Source of the DNA: Chaetomium olivaceum
Taxonomy: Eukaryota > Ascomycota > Sordariomycetes > Sordariales > Chaetomiaceae
NCBI GenBank assembly: GCA_039881045.1
Contig: JAYWVB010000052.1
Coordinates: 1 to 64,000, forward strand
DNA: 64,000 bases
Direction: 5' to 3'
Notes under the pieces: model-generated
Seen by the model: the letters and a program-made list of their open reading frames with translations, nothing else
Databases searched by the model: none
What the model was told of the DNA's origin: nothing
Program-made: the position numbers and the translations under genes
Shown here: piece by piece, positions 45,701 through 56,100 of the stretch
Layout: each line of letters starts with the position of its first letter
How positions within the stretch are numbered: position 1 is the stretch's first letter

Positions 45701-48700
45701 TACGCCCGGCCATTCTGGGCCGAGAGCCGTGCTTCCCGCGAGCACCGTCTTCGTACTCACGCCCGCCACGATCTCCTCGGTGAGCGGACTTTTGGTGGTT
45801 CGCCCGCCACCCCGACCTGGAGAAACATGCTCCGTCTTCGCGACCTGCCCTGGCTTGGTGACCACGCCCTGGGTGGCGAGGTGGTGTTCCCAGCTGCTGG
45901 TTACTTTGCCATGGCCATCGAGGCCCTTACCCAGTTGAACGAGCTGAGCAGCACCCCCGTCGGCATTCACAACTACGTTCTCCGTGACGTGTCGATCCAG
46001 AAGGCCCTGGTTGTCCCCGACGGGGACGATGGCATTGAGGTCCTACTCGGCCTGAACCCTTCCATGTATGGAAGCGGATGGTGGGACTTTGCCGTCTCGT
46101 CCATCGACGACGAGGGTGTCAAGAAGGAGCACATGGCTGGTACCGTCGGCATCAATAACAAGCCCCGCCGTCTCACCCCTAAGGAGGTGCCCAGCTTCCC
46201 CCAGCGTGCTAGCGGCAAGGCCTGGAACCAGGCCCTCCGCGAGGTCGGGTTCGACTACGGCCCGACCTTCCAGGACATGGATGACATCCGCTTCGACGGT
46301 AAGAAGTTCCAGGCCAGCTGCACCACCGCGGTCAAACAGGAGGTCGATACCTCCCTGGGTGAGTCGCGGTACGTCCTGCACCCGGCCACGGTCGACTCCG
46401 TTCTGCAGCTCAGCATCGCCGCTATTTTCGCTGGTCGCACCACTGCCATCAATTACGGTGTCATCCCCATCCAGCTGGACGAGGTCACCATCTGGCCCCC
46501 CACAGAGGAGCAGGTCAAGACTAGCACTGCCAGCGCTTACGCCTGGGTTGACAAGCGCGGTGTCCGCTCGTTCGAGAGCAGCGCGCAGATGCAAGCGGCT
46601 GACAAGAGCCTGCTGTTGGAGATCGTCAACCTCCGTGGTGTCAGCTACGAGGCTGCCGTGCCCCAGAAGGCCCCCTCTGCCCTGACTGAGCGTCTGTATG
46701 GAGAGCTCAGCTGGGAGGTTGACTTTGACGCCCTCGTCGAGTCCGCCGACTTGAAGGGCTTCACCGTCCCTGAGGCGGTGCACCTAGCTCTGTTCAAGCG
46801 CCCCGAGATCAAGGTTCTGCAGGTTGGCGCCTCGGACGTTGAGGGTGTAAAGCAGATCCTCAACAAGAGCCCCCGTGCCTCGTACACTGTTACTGTGGCT
46901 TCCGATGAGGAGCTCGAGTCGGTCAAGTCTGCCCTGAAGGACTACCCGCGCGCCAAGGTCGTGAAGCTGGATCTGACCCAGGAGCTGAGCGCGCAGTCCC
47001 TGGCGGCCGGCGCCTTCGATGTGCTCGTTGTTCGCCAGGCCCTTTCTGAGGAGGATCTCACCAAACTTCGCGAGACTGTCAAGGCTGGCGGCTACGTTCT
47101 GTCCGACACCTCTTCCGGCGCAGCCAAGGCGGCCAAGATCTCGCAAGAGGAGACCAAGGAGAGCACGCAGCACACCGTTCAGCTTGTCTATGGCACCGCC
47201 CAGACCGCCATTGTTTCGTCTGTCTGGGCTGCCCTGCAGGCTTTGGGCTGGACCGTCGAGGTCACCGCCCTAAAGGACCTCACCGATGACAAGATTCTGT
47301 CGCACGTCATCATCCTCGCCGATTTTGAGAGCCCTCTTCTCTTCAACATCACCGACGAGGAGTTCAACAAGGTCCAGGCCATCACTAACACGACCTCGTC
47401 CCTTCTCTGGGTTACTCCCGGCGGTCTCCTTGAGGGCAAGCGACCCGAGTTTGGCATGGTTCACGGCCTGGCCCGCACCATCAGCTCGGAGCAGGCCTCG
47501 CTCGACTTCAGAACCGTCGACATTGACCAGGAGACCGTCACCTCGGAGGAGACCGTATCCGCTATCGTTCGTGTTGCCAAGCAGCAGGCCGCCCCCACCG
47601 GCGAGAAGTCTGACCGTGAGTTCTGCGTCGCTAACGGCAAGACCTTCATCAGCCGTCTCGTGGGTAGCGATAGCCTCAACAACTCCTTCTCGACCTCGCG
47701 CGCTGCCGAGCCCACCGTGTTCTCTGCGGAGAGCCGCATCTCGGGTGCCATCGTCAAGGGCAGCGTCATCTTCCACCAGGAAGCCATCGTCGAGGACGTC
47801 AAGGCCGACCACGTCGAGGTCCGCGTCGAGGCCAGCGGTCTCACCACCAAGGAGGGCGTGCTCGTCATCTCGGGTACCGACTACCCCACCACCTTTAGCC
47901 ACGAGATCGGCGGCGTGGTGACCCGCGTCGGCTCGGGTGTGACTGCCCTCAAGGCCGGCGACCGCGTGGTCGGTTTCCACGCCGATAAGTTTGCTAGCTA
48001 CCAGCAGGTGCCTGCGAGCATGCTCTCCACGCTGGCCACCGACGCCGACCTCACCACCACCGTTAGCGTCCTCTCCGCTTACGCCTCTGCCCTCCACGGC
48101 CTCGAGACCCTCGGCCAGATCAAGGCCAACGACAACGTCCTCGTCCTGCACGGTACCGGCCTCAGCGGCGTGGCCGCCGTCAAGGTGGCCCTCAACAAGG
48201 GCGCCGTCCCCTACGTGGTGATCGAGAACCCCGCCGAAGCTGAGTTCTTCCAGAGCCAGCTCGGCCTCGACGCCGAACAGACCCTCTTCGCCGGCAACAG
48301 CGAGGACAATGAGGCCGCTGCTTCCGTGCTGCTCGACATCCTCAACGAGCTCACCGCCGGCCACGGCGCCGACATTGTCTTCAGCGCCGGCAACACCGAC
48401 CAGGCCACCGCCCGCGAGGCGTGGCGCCACATCGCGCCGCTCGGCCGCTTTGTCGATGCCGGCCGCAAGGATGTCCTCCACCGCCGCGCGCTGGATTCCG
48501 TTCCCACCAGCCAGCGCGGCGCCTCCTACCTGTCGTTCGACTTGGTCGGTCTGTTTGACTCGCGCCCGGAGGTGCTTGCCCGCCTGCTATCGACTATTGT
48601 GAGCCTGGTGCAGCAGGGTGCGGCCGTGGCCCCCGGGCCTGTGCAGACCGTCCACCTCTCTGAGCTGGACAAGGCCGTTGCTGGCTTCTCGGATGCTTTT

Positions 48701-49994
48701 GGTGCGGTCAAGTCCGTTGTTACCTACGAGGCCGACGCCGAGAAGACGGTGGCTGTGGTGCCTGCGCGCCCGCCACTTCGCTTCAGCCCCGACTCCAGCT
48801 ACCTGCTGGTTGGGTGCCTGGGTGGGTTGGGCCGTAGCTTGACCTCGTGGATGATGGAGTCTGGTGCGAGGCGGTTTACCTTCCTGTCCCGGTCTGGTGC
48901 CGATTCGCCCTCGGCTGCTAAGCTAGTTGAGGATATGGAGAAGGCTGGAGCGGTGGTGCAGGTCGTGCGCGGTGATGCCACCAACAAGGAGGATGTTGTT
49001 CGCGCTGTTCAGCAGGTGCCTGCTGAGCACCCCATCCGGGGTGTGGTGCACGCGGCCATGGTTCTCAGGGTAAGTTGTTTCTTTCATTTTCTAGGCAGGG
49101 GAGAAGAGAACGACAGAAAAACTAACATCTCCACAGGATGGACTCTTCCACTCCATGACGTACAACAACTGGAAGACCTCGGTCTCCCCCAAGATCCTTG
49201 GCGCCGCCAACCTCCACGCCGTCCTTGCCGACGAGCCCCTCGACTTCTTCCTCATGACCAGCTCCGTGTCTGGCGTGCTCGGCAACACCACTCAAAGCAA
49301 CTACGCCGCGGCCAACACCTACCTCGACACGCTGGCTCGCCAGCGTCGCGTGGCCGGCAAGCCCGCTGTGTCCGTCGTCCTCCCCATGGTGCTCGGAGTG
49401 GGCGTCGTCGCCGAGAACGTGGAGCTCGAGCAGTCGCTCAAGCGCAAGGGCATGTACGGGATTGACGAAGAGGAGCTGCTGGGTGCCTTCGAGGCGGCCA
49501 TCACCAGCCGCGGCATCGACAGCTCGCTCGACCACATCGTGGTGGGGCTCGACCCGGCCAAGCTGCAGAAGGCGGTCCGCGACGAGTCGGCCACCGACAG
49601 TTTCTGGGTGGAGGACGCGCGCTTCAGCCACGCCGTGCACGACATGAACGCATCGGCGGAAGATGGCAGTGACGGTGAGGGTGGTGGCCAGGCCCAGAGC
49701 ATTATCTCTGTGATCAAGGCGGCCGCGTCGCCTGCTGAGGCGGTGGGTGCGGTGACGGAGCACTTTGTGGGCAAGTTGGCTCGCATGCTGTTGTTGGATT
49801 TGGATGAGTTTGAGCCGGATGTCAAGTCGATTGCCTCGTACGGCATTGACAGCATGATTGGTGCGGAACTGAGGAACTGGATCTTCAAGGAGTACCGACT
49901 GGATGTGCCGTTCCAGCAGCTGTTGGGAGAGACGCTCACCATCACCAAATTTGCTATCCAGGTGTGCGCGTCTCAGGGGATTGAGCTGGCTTAG
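42720..49994 (+). CDS. Highly reducing polyketide synthase (KS-AT-DH-reduced MT-ER-KR-ACP)
   Basis: Exons 42720-42897, 42963-49069 and 49137-49994 give 2,380 residues with no frame break. The start ATG follows a leader (CACAATGCCT) and the tail has many Ser/Arg/Pro before the KS. KS: Cys225 in NTACSSSM, His363 in ECHGTGT and His404 in KTNIGH. AT: Ser697 in GHSSG. DH: His1027 in GDHALGGEVVFP and Asp1204 in ATVDS. The MT-like region (about 1310-1470) is short and lacks the glycine-rich SAM loop. ER spans about 1640-1985 but its NADPH loop reads HGTGLSGVAAV rather than the usual GGVG. KR: loop GCLGGLG at about 2010, with Tyr2151 in QSNYAAAN. ACP: Ser2334 in GIDSM. There is no thioesterase. It makes an iteratively built, reduced or polyene chain. 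DH and KR look active; MT is probably silent and ER may be too, so a polyene is a likely product (inference). Confidence 0.95.
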
Positions 49995-50548
49995 AGTCTC
50001 TGGGTTGTCAGGACGGATTAGTAAGGCGGAACTGGACGGAAAGGAATGGTTTCTGGTCAAGATTGTTAAATATTTGGGTTTCATTCGGTCTTCATGTTAG
50101 GCTTTTCGAGTTCTGTATTTGGTCATTAGAGTTAGTCGTTAAACGTTCTTAGTTTCAACAGGATTTCCTCCTCTTGCTTTAAAGTCCCTTCAAAGTGTGT
50201 CTTCCATGGTCAATGAACCACGCTCAGTGTTTGAGTTTGGCTGTGAAACTTCGGCGCCGACGAACCCGACGGACTCTCTCCAATCCCCGAAAAGAGTGGT
50301 CTCTGCCTGCCGAAAATTGACTTGGCATGCTCGATTGGTTCAGTTTAGCAGGCAGCAGTGCAGGGGAGTTGAGTCTTGGTTGCAAGGGATGTGCAGGACA
50401 TTATATGTCCATACCACAAGCGCGTCCAACCAAAGTTTCATATTTATTTCGTCTTTCTCCCACAAGATTCGCCGATGTTTGTTGACATCGATTCACACGA
50501 ACGTAAAGCATCTTCTTGCAACTCCAAAACTCAGCCTAGGAACTCGCA
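49995..50548. other. Intergenic region
   Basis: Contains the 3' flank of the PKS and the leader of the DUF4267 gene. No TCGN5CGA motif was seen. Confidence 0.5.
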
Positions 50549-50968
50549 ATGGCACCCTCGCAATCCGCCGCACTCCAACTGGCAGCCCATGCCTTCGCCA
50601 CTATCTTTGTCGGTTTTGGCATTAATGCCATCCTCCGACCGGAACACGCCCTGACCTTCTTCGAATTCTCTCCGCCCACCTCCCCCAACGATGCCAAGAT
50701 GGTCGACAGTCTAATGGCCGTCTACGGCGCCCGTGACATCTTCATGGGTTTGGCCATCTACTCGGCTGCACTGTTCGGCACCAACAAGTCACTCGGGTGG
50801 ACCCTCATTGCGGCCAGCGGTGTTGCCGCAGCGGATGGTGCTATTTGCTATCTGCACGGGCAAGGGGAGTGGAACCATTGGGGGTATGCGCCGATGATCA
50901 CGGTGGTGGGAGTGGTGTTGCTGGGAATGTTTGATGGTGCGAGCAAGGCTGCGACAAAGAAGGCTTAA
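50549..50968 (+). CDS. DUF4267 family small membrane protein
   Basis: A single exon of 139 residues; the ATG has a good context (GCAATGGCA). Four hydrophobic segments are visible: AFATIFVGFGINAIL, GLAIYSAALFG, WTLIAASGVAAADGAI and YAPMITVVGVVLLGMF. The pattern of a RPEHALTFF loop after the first segment, VYGARDIFMGL, and ADGAICYLHGQGEWNHWGYAP is typical of the DUF4267 family of fungi. Its reaction is unknown. It is the first gene after the PKS stop, in the same orientation, and may be a cluster member, for example an integral membrane helper at the ER (inference). Confidence 0.8.
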   Translation: MAPSQSAALQLAAHAFATIFVGFGINAILRPEHALTFFEFSPPTSPNDAKMVDSLMAVYGARDIFMGLAIYSAALFGTNKSLGWTLIAASGVAAADGAICYLHGQGEWNHWGYAPMITVVGVVLLGMFDGASKAATKKA

Positions 50969-51440
50969 GGGGATTCAGGAGACAGACTACGTGATTGGAA
51001 AAGGATGAGGCAGGATGGTCGTAACTGGGTAGCTTGGGCGTGATGTGGCAAAAGGGGGTTGGATTGCTGGACCGAACGGGCAACGACTAATTAATTAACT
51101 TAAATGGAATGCATGAAATCGTGGATAAGTGAAATGATTTGGCCTGCATTGCAACTCTGCATAGCGATACCTTGGTAGAACCTGCCATACGGGACAAAGA
51201 AGAACACACATGAACCTTAATGTAGTCATAATCTAAACAGCATTACACGAAAAAAACAGACCGATGTTTCCATGAACCAATCGCCGTATATAACACCGGA
51301 ATCCATTTCCAACCAAGCCTTCTCATCTCTTTAAAATCAATATGAGCGCCAGATCCTACCATAATAACTGCAACGAGTTCACATCGAGGCAGAAAAGGAG
51401 CAACCGCAAACCCCAAACCGGCCACATCCCCCTCGCCCCC
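50969..51440. other. Intergenic region between convergent genes
   Basis: Downstream of the DUF4267 gene (+) and of the AflR-like gene (-). No gene is supported. Confidence 0.45.
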
Positions 51441-53105
51441 TTACCAAGCAGATACCTCAGCCGCACCCAACCCCCCCACAGCCTCCCTCGCCAAAACCCT
51501 TACCCTCCTCCTCAAGTCCTCCTCCAACTGAAACAAAGTCGAGACCGACAACGGCGACTCCATCCGCGCCCCACCAACACCAATACCACTCCCACCGCCA
51601 CTCCCACTCCCCAGCCCATATTTCTCCCCCCCTTCTCCCCCCAACAACCCACCTGACAACCCAACCCCACCCCCTCCCCCGCCTACCCGCAACCGCACCC
51701 CCTCCAACCGCTGCGCCAGCGCCTGCGCAAGTCGACCTGCCCGGTGTAGGTCACCTAAAACGAGCCGCGGGTCGGCTGGCGATGGCGCGGGACCTCCCAA
51801 GCAGTAGGCGCCTATTCGGGTCGGGGGGGAGCAGCAGGGGCACGCAAGATGTGCTCGCCAAGACCGGGTGGGTGTTGATTATAAGACGCAGTTAGGGTTG
51901 GGAGCAACGAGGTGTTGTTGTTTTGGGGGCGATTGTCGTTGTGGGTATTGGTATGGGTGTGGTGGTAGGAGTAAGAAGACGGCGGGGACGTTGATGGTGA
52001 AGGCGGGCGGTGCTGGGCTGTTGCTGTCGTCTCCAATGGGGCTAGTTCGGGTTGCTGCCGCCGCTGCCGCGTACCAGCCTATCACCCTGAGCGTGGCTAG
52101 CGTCATGAGGAAGAGGAGGTATTCGTTGTGGGAGCACTGGCAGTCAAGGAGACTATTCAGTGTTTCAATATTGTGCCTGTTCTCCGTGATCACGGATTCG
52201 ATGGTCCGGCCGTTGTGGTAAAGGTTGTTTGGAAGTGTGCTGGCGGTGGAGAGCGTGCAGTCGTTCGCAGTGTTGGGGAAAAGGCGGGCGAGGAGGTCGA
52301 GGATAGTTGTGAGGCAACAGTCGGGCGGTGTCGGGTTGCTGTTGCCTTTGGTGCTACTACCGGTCGGAGTATTCCAGTCGAGGAAAACACTGTGAGTGGT
52401 CGAGAAGTCTGCGTCTAAAACAGAAATCGGCAGGTTCAAGTTGCCGAAGATATCAGGTGTGGAGACGACACTCTGATCATGAGTCTGTGGAGAGCTTGAT
52501 TCCTGTCGTTCCATTGTCATGTGGGAGCTGAGACCCAGGCCGAAAATATCGCCAACATTGTCGCTAATGCCTGTCGTCGGCGGTGACCCGGCTGCATCGG
52601 CCAAGAGGGTCGTCGGGGAAATGCAATTCCACATATCGGTCTCCGAGGTGATACCAGTCCCCGGAGCCGCAGTAATTTGACCCGGGTGTGGGTGAATGTC
52701 GATGTGGGACTCCAGTGGGAATTCGGTATGTAGCGACCGTCTCCTGCTGGTCACTCGGCCACGGGTTACCGAGCTGCCGCGGATGACGCCGGCGAACCCA
52801 GTCGAGCCGGGATGGTCTCTGCCGGCCGGGACACGGACCGACCCGGGGCTCCCGATACCAAGCCGGCTCGTGCCGATCCAAATTTGGGTGGCGTCTATCT
52901 TGGATGCATGAGACGAAGTGCGGCCGGTCCGCCTGGATACCATGTAGATGCAAGCCACCCCCCGACGTGCACATCGCGCACAGGTCGGTTTCTCCTTGCT
53001 GCATCTGACTTTCGAGCTGGCGCAGTCGGTGCAACTATCCCGTAACTTACGCGGGCTCGGCGTACTGCCCTGGCCGACAGAGTGTCGGACCGCGCTGTCG
53101 AGCAT
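51441..53105 (-). CDS. AflR-type Zn2Cys6 transcription factor, C-terminus in another frame
   Basis: The N-terminal frame runs 53105-51879 (408 residues) from MLDSAVRHS. The zinc cluster is CTDCASSKVRCSKEKPTC with ARCARRGVAC and a following basic linker MVSRRTGR (residues 25-60), which closely follows the AflR type. A long Ser/Thr-rich middle part contains DIFGLGLSSH and SVVSTPDIF. From about residue 290 an AflR C-terminal domain begins (DCCLTTILDLLARL, TIESVITENRHNIE, LLDCQCSHNEYLLFLMTLATLRVIGWYAAAA). Its distal end (TRIGAYCLGG, LVLGDLHRAGRLAQALAQRL, then LEEDLRRRVRVLA) sits in another frame, 51829-51441. Frame changes lie between about 52040 and 51820, one at a run of seven G at 51823-51829. 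An intron is possible but no good splice pair is evident. It is the probable pathway activator. Confidence 0.82.
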
Positions 53106-56100
53106 TACGAAGACCGAAAGCGCCCATTGAATGGTGAGTAGGGGGGTGCCGGTTGGAACAGAGACCTTCGCTCAAGTTGGTGTATAGAATATATAGGCAA
53201 TGTCGTTCTAGTAGCTTCCGAGCCTCGCGTTCCATCTTCAAGCTCTTCATGGATAGGACAGCTTCATTTGGTTGCAAGAAGAGACACGCCTTACCAGCAT
53301 GGTGCACCATGCTCCCACGCTCTGCTGGTCGTGTCTAGCATCCGACCATTAGGGTTCGGCTAAAATGTCTCAGAAATAAGACGGGCAGATAAGTAACCAG
53401 AACCGAAGGGGCTGATCCAGCTCGCGCTGGGAACTGTCAACTCAGTGGCGGAAGGATGAAGCCGTGTCTCCAAAATGTTTTACCATGTCTAGTTTAAGCT
53501 TGCCTATTAGGGTGTCTTAACACGATGTAGCGCCGATCTCTGTTCGGACACATGCTCCAACTTCAAGTGCCGCCCAATGTTTCTGCATGGTACATACATG
53601 GGAAAAGGAATCCCGACAAGATCGGCCCGGAATGCCAATGGCACCAGCATTGTAAAACTCAGCCAGTCTAGCACCCTGCGGATCTTATTTCGGAAATGGT
53701 TTGGTCCCTCTTACCCCGTTGTTGATTTCACTCGTCCCCAAAGAAAACTTCCCCCTCCGGAGAATATTCCTAAAGTGGAATGCATCCCTAAGACACGTCG
53801 GCAACCACAACACCATAATGTGTCATCACGTTTTAGTTGTTTGCCAACTACGTAGCGCACTTCCATAAGCCTCAAGTTTGTTTCATACTTGCCACTTTAG
53901 GGAAGTATCGCAGCGTTGCATTAGTTTGTTCGAAAGAGAGGGTGGATTGAGGGTGGGTTGGTATCAAGGGCTATCCAAGGGGTTTGATACCTTATGCATT
54001 GGATTTCCCGTGCACTTGGTGATCTTCGATTCTGAACCGACACCTTCAATGGTCCCTTCGCATTTAACTCAGGGCTTTGTCGGATCGGGCCTTTTTCTTT
54101 TACTCCACCGTAAAACGTCGTGTTACAATTCGTTGCGGCTAACAGTATGTGACCACCAATGCGTCGGCTGCCGGGTACATGCATCCGTAGTGTAACGGAC
54201 GATCTCTTGCGGTCCACGACCGAAGTGTCCATACCGCAGCTCTCGTGATAGTCAGTGATCCTAATCACCTTTATTTGCCATTTGATCGAAAAGGAAAATG
54301 GGGAGGGTACGAAAGTCAACAATATCTCCATATGATAAGACTTTTAACCACCGAGTCGATGACTGGCAGCTCAACGCCCGGCCACGTCTTCAGCCCATAC
54401 ACACACAATGGGAATAGTCACATATATCTGCATTTATACATTTAACTCATTGGTAGCGCGAACTGTCCGTATGACTTTAGCCTGCCGAGGCATCGTGATA
54501 CACAAGGCCGTACGCCTGGGAAAATGGGTGGTCATCCAAACGACGGCAAGCAAGCCCTCGACATCGGAAGGGACTCAAATTGATACTTCGAGGCCGGGCC
54601 GGAAGCGTTCACCTCCCCCTTGGTCATCCCATATGTGAATCTTTCTTCAGTGGAACCTTTATCTAAAGTCCTCACTTCGGACTACCCTCGCTCTCTTTCG
54701 TGAAGCACTTTCCGATCCCATAACCGCAGCAGATTTACCGAATCTCGCATATTTGAACCACCGCGACAAGTAAGAAACAGCCAAGTCCCGGCCCGGTCCG
54801 GAACGACCGGGCCGGATAAGTACCTTGATCAAATCGCATTTATAAATCCAATCCCGGGTGCGTTCATCAACGGGGAGCCAAGTTTCAGGTGCTGGTTGGT
54901 CTTCGTGTTGGTGAATCAGTCCATTGCTATCAATAACAAACACCTGCAGACCCGTACATCCTTGTAACTACGCAATCGGCCGCTTGATGGCCGTAACGAG
55001 ATTCCTTCGGGACCTTCGGCGAGGGCAAGCCCCGCACATCCCACTTCAGCTCAGTTCCTCGCCCGCCCAACACTGTTAGAAACCGCGATGTTTCTCGCGA
55101 GAACCACCACGCCTGCCATCATGAAGATGTCACTGGCCACGACAAGGTTCCCCCGTTCGGACCGCTCGGATAGGTCTTCCACGCCGCCGCCTTCGAGCCA
55201 AATATTCCGAGCCCGCCTCCTTACTCACCTACGCAGCAACCGAAGCTCCAGCGGTAATCATCCGTGTCCCCTCCTTCCATCTTAATTTCTTAGGAACAAT
55301 GATCGAGTGTCAGCCTATCGACGTTAGCATAGCAATCGGTTGGGCTAGTTGCTTCGGGGATGTGGCCGAAAGTAAGCGTGTGGCAGACTGACGACCGGTC
55401 TTTTCTCGCCCATTCACACTGACCTGGCCACCTGAGACACATTCCTTGCAACGAGAGAGGTACCTATAAACGGTGCTATCTTGGTATTATTCTTCATATT
55501 GTACGCAGAGTTCACTGTGGGCAACATAAGGGAACTCTGGGCCGACAGTATCATTTCTCAACTCACCTGGCTCCCAGGATTCCCAGACTAGCTCGGCCCC
55601 CCTTTCGAAGCAACAATTCCCATCGGCCCTCGCTTCCGGATTCTTGGTTCCCAATGTGTAGTACAAAGCCTTCCAAAACAACAATGACTTCTCACTGGAA
55701 GCCTCGAGCGGGGGCTGTCTCACAACCCCTCCCCCAGCCAGCACATCGGTTTCCTCCGGCTTAGTTTTAGGAAGGTCCAGAACTTGCAGCGGGGAATACA
55801 GAATTTGCCGGCACGCCTTGAAGGCATAATTACGGCGTGGACCTGGGCAGAACGGACGAACCGGGCCGTCCATAATACATCCTGCGCCACCCCGCTCGAA
55901 GTTTTCCCTTTTGCCAGCGGTCTCAGCCCAGCGTATGCCGTCTCATGACCCTGGATCACATACCAAGACAGCCTGCAGGCCAGCTTTACTCTAGCTCGAG
56001 GGAAATTCTTCATGTCCATCGCACTGCTAATAAGCCAGAAGCCGAACTATTACCGAGTTCCAGTCTTAGTAGCGCGCTGAGATTCTGGCAAATGGGAAGT

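Noticed and set aside
54175..54260. tRNA-like A-box (TAGTGTAACGG)
   Set aside because: No B-box GGTTCRANTCC at the right distance and no cloverleaf arms could be paired.
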